Assembly: GCA_028023455.1 (NCBI GenBank)
Contig: JAQFVV010000318.1
Coordinates: 124,001-188,000 of the forward strand
DNA from: Epiperipatus broadwayi
Taxonomy: Eukaryota > Onychophora > Udeonychophora > Euonychophora > Peripatidae
Direction of reading: 5' to 3'
Length of the DNA: 64,000 nucleotides
The notes beneath the pieces are model-generated. The model saw only the letters and a list, made by a program, of their open reading frames with translations, did no database searches and had not been told where the DNA came from. Shown here piece by piece: positions 11,884 through 22,600 of this stretch. Both the position numbers and the translations under genes were made by a program. The number at the start of each line of letters is the position of its first letter. Position 1 is the first letter of the stretch.

Positions 11884-12821
11884 ACATCGAAGAGAAGTAG
11901 GTCAATGAGGGAAAGAAAAATATGAAAGAATTTAGCATGATTTTTTTTTTTTTTTTTTGAGAAAGTAAATAAATGTATACATATCGGTTTTGTCAGATCA
12001 TTATTGTTTTAGCTAATAACGGAAGTTATATTATATTGGCAGAGTTGGATGTAGTTAATATTGAGTTTTATAAGTAAAAAAAAAACTTTTTAGGCTATAT
12101 GAAAAATACCAACTGAGTGCAGAAGATAAAAGCGTTTCATAAAGTAATCAGTTTAGGTTAGACTGGTTTTTTTTTAAAGAACTTTCAGTTTGTTATGGAT
12201 TTTTTTTTTGTAAATAACGAACGTAAATGTTTTATTGTTCGCGATTGATTTTTTTTTTTAAAAAAAAAAGTAATACAGATATTTTAAAAGAAAAAAGTAA
12301 ACGAGTGTTTTAAGTGGTTAACCTTTATAATTAATCCATTTTAATTAGATACAAAATAATTATTTTGGCTTTCTGTCACTTATTACTATAAGATGTCATA
12401 ACCAGATAAAAATAATTTATATATATATTAAATTAATGTCGTTTTAAAAGAAATTTGAGAAATGAATTATATTTAATTTACACCCACACAGTAGCTATGC
12501 TTTTTAATATATTTTCACTTTTTGCTTTTATAATCATTCGACAATTTCTGAATTTGAAACTAACTTTGAAACGAAGGTTTTGAAATAACAATAGTCTATC
12601 TGTACTAGTTTTCAAAACGGGGTTTTATAAAAGTGAAACACAAGAGTAAGTCGAAACAACATAATGAAATATCGATCGGTCCACGGTAAAATTATAAATA
12701 TATATACTTAAGAAATATTGAAGGCGTAAGAAAGTCCGGGAAGGGGGCAGCACTGTGCTTTGGGGGTTTGGGATTTCGGAACCTAGCACGTAGAAAAATA
12801 TATATACATCACATAAAGAGG
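11884..12821 (+). other. Gypsy leader (untranslated) region
   Basis: About 940 bp between the primer-binding site and the first gag ATG, AT-rich with several poly-T and poly-A runs. The gag frame is already open from 12690 without an ATG, including the Gly-rich stretch just before 12768. This is compatible with a spliced or non-AUG upstream start but does not prove one. Confidence 0.6.
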
Positions 12822-15800
12822 ATGGAGTTGATAAGAATAAAAGTATATGGAGGGAAGAAGGAAGAGATGCCAGTAGAGCACCTTAGGAGTCTGCAAAGAT
12901 ACTTTGTGTGTTATGGAACACCAGACAAGGTTAAAACGATAATAGCATCTTACCACCTAGAAGGGCAGGCCATGGATTGGTGGAATTCATTGCTAAACCA
13001 ACCGCAGACATTTTTAGATTACAAGATAGCCCTAGAGAGAGTTTTCTGGAGTGAAGAAAGGCAGGACAACATTAGATCCCAATTGATAAGAGAGAAGTTT
13101 CAAGAGGATGGACCAGAGGAATATGTTCATTTTTTTAGGCATCAAGTAGCCACACTTAGGACATTAGAAGCATGTAATTTGTCAGAGAAACAGATTGTGA
13201 AGACCGTCTGCAGAAATCTGCCAATAAGAATAAGATTGATGCTAGAGGAAGGAGGAGATAACCCATCTAAAGAAATAGATGAGATATTGAGTCAAATGGA
13301 AATAAGTGCGGAAATGAGATGGATTCGAGAGAAAAAGGAAATAGACCAAAGGAAAGACATAATATTCAGACAGCAACCAAACTCAAAACACATGGGGAAC
13401 CTAATTTGTTCATGGGAGGACCATGTACCGAGTTATGCATGCCAAACATGTCCGAAAATAAAGATAGCAGCAGGACAGACCAAAGTAGAAGCGCTTATTG
13501 ATTCAGGGAGTCAGGTCTCTGTAATAACAGAAAGATTGTATCATAAACTCACCAGAGAACAACCAAATATACCTGTTCTACCATTGAAAGCTGTACAAGT
13601 GGCAATGGCCAACAACAGAAAGGCCAAGGTTGAACCCAAACAAATATGGCTGGATGTCAAAATCCATGGAGTAAGTTGCCCCCATGTATTCCTAATCATG
13701 AAAAATTTGATTTGTGATGTTTTATTGGGAACTGACTTTTTATACAAATATAAGTGCAAGTTGAACTACGAAAGTAGACAAGCCACGTGTAATGGGGAGG
13801 TGGTTGGATTTATAATGGATAGCATGGATAGTTCAATAGGTGCTGTGAAAGTTGTCGAAGAACACAATGATGATTTGATAATGGAAAAAATAGACCAGGT
13901 GAAGATAACTGGGGGAGAAGGGAAGGAAATACTAAGAAAGATACTGAAGGAATACAATCAGGTATTTTCAGACAGGCCAGGCGTGATCCCAGGGTTCGAA
14001 CAAAGGATTCAAGTAAATGAAACACAACCATTTAAGGCAAAATCATACCCAATTCCTCATCAATATAGGGAGCAGGTGAAGGAGCAGATAGATCAAATGT
14101 TGGAATGGGGTATTATATCAAAAAGCTCTTCGGCTTATTGTAACCCGATAGTCGTCATCAAGAAAAAGGATAATTCCATACGGTTATGTCTTGATGCGAG
14201 GCAGTTGAATAAAATCATGGTCCCAGATTGTAACATACCACCACCCATGCAAGAATTACTTGGGAGATTTAAAGGAAAAAATTTTTTTTCAACATTTGAT
14301 CTGACAGCAAGCTATTGGCAGATAAGGCTGCATCCAGAAGATCGTAAGTATACTGCCTTTAGATATGACGGCTGCTCATATCAGTTTAACCGTATGCCAT
14401 TCGGCCTGATTAACAGTGGGGCTGGTTTACTGCGATGTTTGGATCAGGTATTATCTGCTGAAGTCAAGAAAATAGTTACAATGTATGTGGATGATGTATT
14501 GGTGGCATCGGCTACTATGGAAGAACATACCAAAGAGGTGGAAATGTTTTTAAGGGAATGTTGGAATAAAGGGATCAAGGTAAACCTGAAGAAAAGTGTG
14601 CTATTTCAAGAGGAAGTTACATTCTTGGGCCACCTTATAGGATCGCAGGGTGTCTGGCCACACCCAGATAAAATCTCAGCCATTGAAGGTTTCCCAATAC
14701 CTAGGTCCAAAAAGCAGATACGATCCTTTTTGGGTATGTGTAACTTCTACAACCATTTTCAGGAGCAGTTTGCTCAACATATGGAACCACTAATTAGATT
14801 ACTGAGAAAAGATGTAGTGTGGGAGTGGGGTGAAAAGCAAAGCCAGGCATTTGAGAGGGTGAAGCAAGGGTTCATGAAACATGTAATGCTGGCTTTTCCC
14901 GATTTTGAGAAACCCTTTGTAGTGCAGACTGACAGCAGCGGGTATGGGCTGGGAGCAACAGTATCACAGATTCAAGAGGATGGTCAGGTAAAAGTGCTGT
15001 ATTTCTTAAGTAGGTTGCTCAAGGGTCCAGAGCGGCATTACACTGCCACAGAAAAGGAAGCTTTGGCCATTGTTTGGTCATTCCAAAAACTCCGCACATT
15101 GTTGTTGGGATCAAAAATAATTGTGGTTACGGATCATAAGAGTTTAGAATTTATTAACCATAGTTATCTGACAAATAGTCAGTTGGTACGGTGGAGCCTA
15201 TACCTCCAAGAGTATAATTATGTGGTAAAGCATTGTAAGGGGTCAGATAACATTGTAGCTGATGCTCTTAGCCGTAACCCAGTGCATTTGCCATCATGTC
15301 ATCTTAAAGCTGAAAATTTATATGTGGCAGGAATAGACTTAAGGATTAATGAAGGGGTAGAGAATGACCTTAAGAGATTAGCCCAGTGTCAGAGGGAGGA
15401 TGCCCAGTTAAGTCAAATAATTGCACAACTGAAAGGGAATACAAAAAAAAACAATGATGAATCCAGAAGTTGGATCAACCGATACAAACTTGACCAAGCT
15501 GTTCTCCAATACAGAACAAAAAGGGGACCAGATAGTTGGAGACCTGTAATACCCCAGAAAATGTGGAATGCAGTGGTGACTCATGTCCACCAAATATATG
15601 GACACTATGGGATATGGAAAACCGAAAAGTGGCTCAGACAGTGGTTTTATTGGCCAGGCATGCATTGGACTGTTGTGAGAATGATCAGGCAATGTGAACT
15701 TTGCCAGAAAACTAAGCCTGCTAATAGGAATTATGCAGGCCCAATGACCTCCATAATTCCAAAGAAGCCACGTGAGATGATTGCGATAGATTATTATGGA

Positions 15801-15881
15801 CCATTGCCCGCCTTTAATAAAAAAAATACTTGTTGGTGGTGTATGATCTATTCAGTAAATTTGTGGCTGCATATCCCATGA
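12822..15881 (+). CDS. gag-pol: Gag-Pol polyprotein (gag, protease, RT, RNase H, start of integrase)
   Basis: A single frame of about 1,020 codons from ATG 12822 (the first in-frame ATG). Residues 20-170 resemble the Ty3/Gypsy gag capsid region (AMDWWNSLL, then a helical F..F.R run). A CCHC zinc knuckle is not seen, only a few Cys before the protease. Protease: active-site DSG at residue 227. RT: RLCLDARQLNK, FDLTASYWQI, MPFGL and catalytic YVDD at 555. RNase H: TDSSG at about 704, EKEALA, DHKSL, ADALSR. Integrase: HHCC finger starting at His 921, with CELC, and the first DDE Asp at 990 (AIDYYGPLP). Gag and Pol are fused in one frame with no frameshift or stop between them. The frame then runs out of register after an A run at 15819-15826 and stops at 15881. 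The rest of integrase is in the next entry. Confidence 0.93.
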   Translation: MELIRIKVYGGKKEEMPVEHLRSLQRYFVCYGTPDKVKTIIASYHLEGQAMDWWNSLLNQPQTFLDYKIALERVFWSEERQDNIRSQLIREKFQEDGPEEYVHFFRHQVATLRTLEACNLSEKQIVKTVCRNLPIRIRLMLEEGGDNPSKEIDEILSQMEISAEMRWIREKKEIDQRKDIIFRQQPNSKHMGNLICSWEDHVPSYACQTCPKIKIAAGQTKVEALIDSGSQVSVITERLYHKLTREQPNIPVLPLKAVQVAMANNRKAKVEPKQIWLDVKIHGVSCPHVFLIMKNLICDVLLGTDFLYKYKCKLNYESRQATCNGEVVGFIMDSMDSSIGAVKVVEEHNDDLIMEKIDQVKITGGEGKEILRKILKEYNQVFSDRPGVIPGFEQRIQVNETQPFKAKSYPIPHQYREQVKEQIDQMLEWGIISKSSSAYCNPIVVIKKKDNSIRLCLDARQLNKIMVPDCNIPPPMQELLGRFKGKNFFSTFDLTASYWQIRLHPEDRKYTAFRYDGCSYQFNRMPFGLINSGAGLLRCLDQVLSAEVKKIVTMYVDDVLVASATMEEHTKEVEMFLRECWNKGIKVNLKKSVLFQEEVTFLGHLIGSQGVWPHPDKISAIEGFPIPRSKKQIRSFLGMCNFYNHFQEQFAQHMEPLIRLLRKDVVWEWGEKQSQAFERVKQGFMKHVMLAFPDFEKPFVVQTDSSGYGLGATVSQIQEDGQVKVLYFLSRLLKGPERHYTATEKEALAIVWSFQKLRTLLLGSKIIVVTDHKSLEFINHSYLTNSQLVRWSLYLQEYNYVVKHCKGSDNIVADALSRNPVHLPSCHLKAENLYVAGIDLRINEGVENDLKRLAQCQREDAQLSQIIAQLKGNTKKNNDESRSWINRYKLDQAVLQYRTKRGPDSWRPVIPQKMWNAVVTHVHQIYGHYGIWKTEKWLRQWFYWPGMHWTVVRMIRQCELCQKTKPANRNYAGPMTSIIPKKPREMIAIDYYGPLPAFNKKNTCWWCMIYSVNLWLHIP

Positions 15882-16582
15882 CTCAAGCAAATACCCGAAA
15901 CACCATACGTCTCCTTGAAAAGGAATATTTTACAGTGATAGGAAAACCTCAAAGCATCCTATTGGATCATGGCACACCATTTATCTCTGGAGAATGGAAA
16001 GCATGGGTTCAGAAGTCAGGGATCCAACACATACTGACATCAATTAGGAATCCACAATCGAACCCATGTGAGCGGGTGATGCGTGAGTTGGGTAGGTTGT
16101 TTAGGACATACATCCCAACTAATCACCGAGGTTGGGTTAAAAAGATTCCAGAAATACTGAACTACATAAATTGGGCAGTTAATGAATCCACAGGGTTCTC
16201 TCCCATGCGGCTCCAATTTGGGAAACATGCCCCTAAATTAATCAAGGCCAAAATACCAGGACCAAAGGAAAAGCCAATAAATGTGGAGGAGGACCAAAAG
16301 CAGGCATATCATACACTTTTGAAAAGGAGTCAGGAAAGAAACAAACATACACTGGAGAGGCCTCATCAGTTTAAAGTGGGTGACCTAGTCATGGTGAAAA
16401 CCCCACATGTGAGCGAACCGGGGAAATTTATCTGTAAGAAGTTTTGCAGTTTGTATGAGGGACCTTTCCCTATTGTTAAGTGTCAGGGGGATAATGCATT
16501 CTGGGTGAATACTGGGCAGGAGGTAAAAGGATCATACAATGCTCGTTCCCTCAAGCCTCATGCCGGTATGAACGGTTCATGA
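15818..16582 (+). CDS. integrase core and C-terminal part, shifted frame
   Basis: Continuation of the Gypsy integrase one frame away. Alignment to the family pattern (YLLVVYDLFSKFVAAYP) shows it joins the upstream frame at the A run 15819-15826, where one additional A would restore a continuous frame. It contains the second catalytic Asp (DHGTPF, codon at 15965) and the Glu (CERVMREL, codon at 16070), 35 codons apart, as expected for a DDE integrase. Near the C-terminus LYEGPFPIVK is a GPY/F-type module; no chromodomain follows. The frame ends at TGA 16580-16582, about 45 bp before the polypurine tract. The shift is either a one-base deletion in this copy or a homopolymer sequencing error. 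A programmed frameshift inside the integrase fold is unlikely. Confidence 0.88.
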
Positions 16583-16625
16583 TATTTAGGAGCCATTCAA
16601 ATACATAGACCATATTTGAAGGCTT

Positions 16626-16640
16626 CCGGGAGGGGGGTAT
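16626..16640 (+). promoter_or_regulatory. polypurine tract of the Gypsy element
   Basis: GGGAGGGGGG followed by TAT directly before the TG of the 3' LTR. This is the expected plus-strand primer site. Confidence 0.85.
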
Positions 16641-18367
16641 TGCAACAGGGCAGGTATAATCAAACCCTGTTGCGATAATTAGACAAATACGTATTCGTAT
16701 ACTTAACGCATTATTAAAAAATATATATATCTTATTACTAACGTATTATTAAAAATATATATTACTTTACTAACAAAATTAATATTTACAGTTTGATGTA
16801 CAATCAACGGTCATTTGCGTGGTTGTACAGAATTGATTTAGTTATTTTAATTAAAAAGAACTCATAGAAGAGGTATGGGGGGGTTATACACTTGCTCTGA
16901 TTTTTTTCTCTCTTTTGCCAAACCCAGCTATACACATCGCTATGTATATGTGTGAGTGCATTTTTGAACCATTAAAAATGAAAAATTCACAAAATAAAAA
17001 TAAAAAATATTTTGTTTGATAAACTTTTAAATATATACATATTAAGTCAACAAAAGAACTTTAAATATCAAGATGGAAGACTAATTTTGCAGAACAATGG
17101 AAGTAATTATTATAAAAATCGTGGAATGTCTAATACTAATTAAATATTAATTGGAAAGAAATAGGTGTAAAAAGCTTTTGTGGTGCATTTTAACAAAGGC
17201 ATATGGAATGTGAATGGAAATATAATTAAAAAAAAGAGTGAAAAGAAAGATAAGTTTGATAATTAAAGAAAAATTAAATTAATTATTTAGTATAAGTTTG
17301 GAGGTAGAAGAAAGCGGACGGTCAACGTGATATACATTTTGATAAAATATGGTCAGGCTGGGGTAGAGGCTTCAACGTGTGGAGGGTCCGAATCCTTTGC
17401 CCCCGAATGTATAGCAGCTGCCGATAGCGGAGAAGGGACGTCAAGCCCGGAGAATTCGCCTCAATAAGCAACAATATTGAATCGCCAGAAGAGAAAGAAA
17501 ATAAATAAATAAACAGACTTTAGCCATGGAACCCGAACTTCAAAGAAAAAAAAACAAAGTTCGTTCACCGACAAAGGACCGGAGATTCCATTTTCACCAA
17601 GAGGATTCGATCAATTCCCCGGGGAAACCAGGTATTTTCTTTCTAATTACATCTATATATGTCACTTTTAGTAAGCTTACTCCACGAATTTGAGAAAACT
17701 GTTTATTTGACACAATTGTGAACTTAAAATTTATTTTCTTTGCCCGGAGAGGTCAAACTATTTACTACGGAATTTATTAGTGTATAAATTAGTCCAATTA
17801 AATCTTCGGTGCAAAATACATATAATAGCATAATTGTGTGTGTGGGAGTTTTGGCAAAAAGAGAAAGGAGCAAACAAAGAAAAAAAGAAAACTGATATGA
17901 ATCTTTGATTTAAAAGAGAAAAGAGACACTAATTTAACTTAAGTAAATAATATATATTTTTTTTATACATACGTAAATATCATAGCTAATAAATGTATAT
18001 AAAATGAATGATTTTTTTTTTGTTTTGTTTTTATGTTATGAGTTTTTTTTTTTTTTTAAAAAAAAGAGAGAGTTAGATCTACTGCCGGTAAATTTTACCA
18101 CCAGCCCTGAGCAGAGCTAGTCCAGGGGCATTTCCATATTGGTATTCCAGTTCTCCCAGCATAATTCTTATAGAAATATGGGATTGGCGCTTGAGGTCAT
18201 AAATTGATGCTCATAAATATGCTGGGGCAATAAAATGGAATAATTTAAGAATAGATATTCTTTTAAACCATTACGCATATACGTGTATTGTTATATATAC
18301 ATACACACAATCGTACAAGACTACATATATGCGTAATATATATGGAAAATGGCTAATCCCGTTATAA
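16641..18367 (+). repeat. 3' LTR of the Gypsy element
   Basis: 1,727 bp, co-linear with the 5' LTR throughout. Differences are 11 base substitutions at 10 positions, every one interpretable as decay of a CpG (TG or CA against CG, or TG against CA), plus small length changes, nearly all in A, T, G or TA runs. No other substitution was found on reading the two copies against each other. Confidence 0.93.
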
Positions 18368-20039
18368 TATATATATAAATCACCCTCCAAACATGATGTT
18401 TTTTCAGTAATGCCCTCTGTGAATATATATATCTTAAAATATAATCATATTTCTAAAGTCAAGTAATGTTCAAATGCCTATCAGATTAAGCCAACATTCT
18501 ACATTACACAAGATTTATTTTTATCTATCTTATTCAGTTAAGAATTGATCCAGGAGCCTTTAGCTTTTGGATTAAACCTCACAGTTAGAAAGACTTATTA
18601 TAGATTAAACAAGTAGATCTCATTAAAGATTAGAAATCATTCATAATATATTTTGTTATTTATTAATATCAATTTAAAATGCCTAATCTCAACACAATTT
18701 CACTAAGTTAGGCTTTCTCATAATCAAATAAAATTATCAATTATCAAAATACATATTTTAAATCATATTTTTTAAATAACTTAATAGAGATACCTTAAAA
18801 AGTGGAAAAAAAGTTTACTGTTAATTAATGGTTATCATATTATGAAATTAAACATAATTTTTATGATAGTAATAGAATGGGCACTATTTGATGAATGCAA
18901 TCATATTAATAATGTAGTATAATAATACAAATCTTTAATAAATAAATTAATTATATTGTTTACATTTATTTATTATATAAAAACCCTATTAGAAATTTTA
19001 TTTGTTGAATGGTTCAAACATACTTAACTGAAGTTTTATTAAATTCAAATTTGAATATATATGATTGTAAGGTGGGAACTTTTTTACAACATTGCACTAA
19101 TAAAAAATAAATAAATTGTAAACTATATATTCATTCGCTTTACTTCATCGATATTTTAAAAATGCTTTTACTGCAAAAAAAGTTAGAATTGTAAACGTTG
19201 CATGTTTATAATTAATAAATTAGAAAGCCCAAAAAACATTTTAAGTTATTACATTAATGATATAATAAAGTTAATCTAATAATAAAAACCCACGCAATTA
19301 TTTCAACAAATATATTCAAAATTTTAATTTGTACACACACATTATTAAATATGAATTTAATTTATATAACCACAGTAAAGACATTTCAGTATTTATATAA
19401 CAAATGAAATAAAAAAACCCGCAACATCTTTTATAAACTTTACTATGCCAATATTAATTATATAAATAATTACTATTTAGCTATAATCAAATTATGGATA
19501 GTTTAATTTTCTTATATGTCTATTCTATGTATGCGTGGAACAAAGCACTTCACTAAGGCTTTACGTCTCAAATATAATAGTAATAAACAATAGACGAGGG
19601 GATTTGGTCTTTATACAAGATAAAAAATGTTTTAGTCCTAAATAAGATTCTGAAAGTTATTTTAGCAAAAGAAATAATCATACCAAGTGTGATCACTGGA
19701 CAAATGATATCATTATAACAAAAGTACAAAAACTCTATTCTTAGAGGGAAGAAAAGATTAGGTTAATAACTGTTTAGGAGTCAGGAGTTAATGAAGAAAT
19801 CATAAAGATTTTTTAACTTAACAAAGCAACAAAAAGTAAGCTTTCATTATGTGGGAATATTTAATGTGCAGAGTTATTCATTTATAATTACTTAATTATA
19901 CTCACTCTAGAACAATAGCTAATGAAAAGCAATGGCAAAGTGAAACTGTCAGGCTGAGTAGATTGAGTACTTTCTGAATAATAATAAATGGATAATTCCA
20001 CACACTAAATATTTTCATCTACAACATCCATTAAAAATA
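18368..20039. other. AT-rich DNA, nothing recognised
   Basis: AT-rich 3' flank of the Gypsy insertion. No open frame of note and no repeat family was recognised. Confidence 0.5.
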
Positions 20040-22600
20040 TTATATTATATATATGCAATTTAATTTTTTTTTATGGATTTATGATGTGAACAAATTAAAG
20101 TGTGGGTTGCATGTATTAAGTTAGCCCCGACCCTAAACCACTTTTTGTACTAATAACTTTTTTATCATAGGTTCTATTAAAAATAAATTTATCTTTTTAT
20201 TTTTATCTCAAGTTATTATATGGATTTAAACCCAGAATGCTATTTTTACAAGCACCAGGATTCAGAAAATCACAATTGCTTTAAACTTCCTACGAATAAT
20301 ATTTTATCTCTCAAGAGTGTTGTATTTATTACATTTAAATTTTTTTGGATTTATGATGTTAAATAAAATATTCATGAAAATTACTTAAAATGGATTTTAT
20401 TAGTGATGTTAATCACCATTGATACTTCCTAAGGCTAAACCACTGTTTTACAAATAAATTTCATCATAGGTTTAATTGCAAATAAAAGTAGATCTCTTTC
20501 ATTTCTAATCCAAGTTGCTATATGGATTTAAACTCAGAAGATTTTTTTACAAGCATCAGTATTAACAAAGGCAAAACTCTCATACAGTAGTGCCACCCAG
20601 TGCCAACCAGAGTAATCAATGGATGCCAGAGGCTTGTCATAAAATCCCCATCTAGTGCCTACTCATCCAATATCCCCAGACTAGTTTCTGGCTTGTGGCC
20701 TTCATCAGTGAGGAGCTTTGGATCTGAGAGCACTGCACCCTAGATCTTAGGATCTAATGCAACCCTCCAGCATCCACCTTTTATCGCTACTTAACTACAA
20801 AACTATGAGAATGAAATTAAAAACACAACAATATTTTCAGTCCAAAGCTCCTCACTGACAAAGGCCACAAGCCAGAAACTAGTCTCGGGATATTGGATGA
20901 GTAGGCACTAGATGGGGATTTAATGCACAAGCCTCTGGCATCCATTGATTACTCTGGTTGGCACTACTGTATGGAGAGTTTTGTCTTTGTTAATAACAGA
21001 TGTGCTAGCATACAAAATGGTGATCATGTGACACATCAGTATTCAGAAGATTACAATTTCTTTAAATATCCTGCAAATAATATTTTATCTTGCCTTAATG
21101 GATTTATGATGTAAACAAATTAAAGTGAACCCCCTCCCATGTAAATTAACTTCAAATGTGTGATGTTGCTAAAGAAATCATTAATCACCCCCATTGATAG
21201 TCCCTGGGACTCTTTTACTAATAGCTTTTTTTTTAAATCAGGGGTTTAATTAAAAATAAAAATTAACATCTGATTTCTCTAACAATATCACTACTAAAAT
21301 ACATTTGAAAGTAATTTATTTGGATAAAACCTCATACTTCAATTTGTTTACATAATAAATCAATGAAAAATTTTAATCTAATGCATTCAACTTTTTGGGG
21401 AAATAGAATATTGTTCACAGGATGTTTAAAGGCATGATTTTCTTAATTTTAGTTGTGTAAAAAATAACTTTCTGGTTTAAATCCATATAGTAACTTTGGT
21501 TAGAAATAAAAGAGTTTTAATTTTATTTCTAATTCATTAAAGAGCTATTAGTAAAAAAATGTTTTTACTTTGGTGACTATCAGTGGTCATTGAGATTTTT
21601 GCTCAGAACATCACTATTAAAACACATCTGAAGCTAATTTACATGGTCAAAAGATATTATTCATAGTATATTTAAAGACAGTGGTTGTGATCTTTTATAA
21701 TTCATAAGATGTTTAAAGAAGTGGTGATCTTCTGAATCCTGGTGCCTGTCAAAATACCTCTATGAATTTAAATCCATATAACAACTTGGGTTAGAATTTT
21801 TTATTTATTTCTAATTTAACCTATGATAAAAAAAAACTATTAGTAAAAAAGTACTGTAGGCTTAAGAACTATCAATTTGATGGTTTTCCTAGCAACATCT
21901 TTTCCAAAACTTATTTGAAGTGAATTGACCTGGATAAAACTCCAAACTTGCATTTTTTACATCACAAAGCCATGAAAAACTTAAATGTAACATATACAAT
22001 TCTCTACGGGAGATGTAATATTATTCACATGATTTTAAAAAAGTTATGATCTAAATCCTGGTACTTGTAAAAATAGCTTTCTGGGTTTAATTTCATACAA
22101 CAACTTTGGGTCTACTTTTATTTTTAATTAAACCTATGACAAAAAAAATTATTAGTAAAAAGTTGTTTAGTCTTAAGTTTATTGGTGATTAATGATTTTT
22201 CTCACAATATCACTATTAAAACATATTTAAAACTAATTTATATGGCAAAAATCCTCACTTTAATTTGTTACATCAAAAATCTATGAAAAATTTAAATAAA
22301 ACAAATACAACTCTCTGAGTGAGATAAAATATTATTCACAAGCATTGGTTGCAGTCTTCTGAATCCTGGCGCTGGTAAAAATAGATTTCTGGGTTTAAAT
22401 TTATATAACAACTTGGGTCAGAAATCTATTTTATTTCTAATTATAACTATGATAAAAGAGCTATAGTAAATAAATGATTTAGCCTTGGGGACTATCAATG
22501 GAGATTGATGGTTTCCCTAACAACACTTCTAAACCCCACTTAGAACTAATTTACATAGATAAAAACCCACACTTTAATTTGTTTATATATATAAACATTC
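20040..22600. repeat. inverted array of about seven ~300-bp repeats
   Basis: A diverged unit of about 300 bp is repeated in tandem. Landmarks are ATATGGATTTAAACCCAGAA, then ACAAGCACCAGGATTCAGAA, and TTATCATAGGTT with a Lys-rich AT spacer. Units near 20050, 20345 and 21010 read in one direction. Units with the complementary landmark (CTGGGTTTAAATCCATATAA-like) at about 21470, 21765, 22076 and 22384, spaced 295-311 bp, read in the opposite direction. The array therefore turns around near 21300. It has no coding capacity. It may be a satellite-like block or a set of nested fold-back elements. Confidence 0.75.
20560..20998. mobile_element. fold-back element inserted in the repeat array
   Basis: Two inverted arms of about 150-160 bp (about 20562-20726 and 20840-20996) with high identity. 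The outer ends read TTAACAAAGGCAAAACTCTC on the left and the complement with one or two changes on the right; the loop of about 110 bp is unique. It splits a ~300-bp repeat unit. No transposase is encoded, so this is a non-autonomous fold-back/MITE-like element of unknown family. Confidence 0.8.

Larger units (their letters stand above)
10138..18367 (+). mobile_element. Ty3/Gypsy LTR retrotransposon, nearly intact
   Basis: An 8.2-kb element with two almost identical direct LTRs (10138-11865 and 16641-18367), a TGG-initial primer-binding site at 11866, a fused Gag-Pol coding frame on plus from 12822, and a polypurine tract at 16626-16637 before the 3' LTR. The domain order protease, RT, RNase H, integrase places it in Ty3/Gypsy (Metaviridae-type) retrotransposons; no envelope frame follows integrase. 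The LTRs are long for the group and differ only by CpG-type transitions plus short indels, so insertion is recent. One base is apparently missing in the integrase region, so this copy probably cannot make full-length integrase. Confidence 0.95.

Noticed and set aside
13319-15692. Short frames on both strands inside the Gypsy polyprotein
   Set aside because: Shadows of the long Gag-Pol frame.
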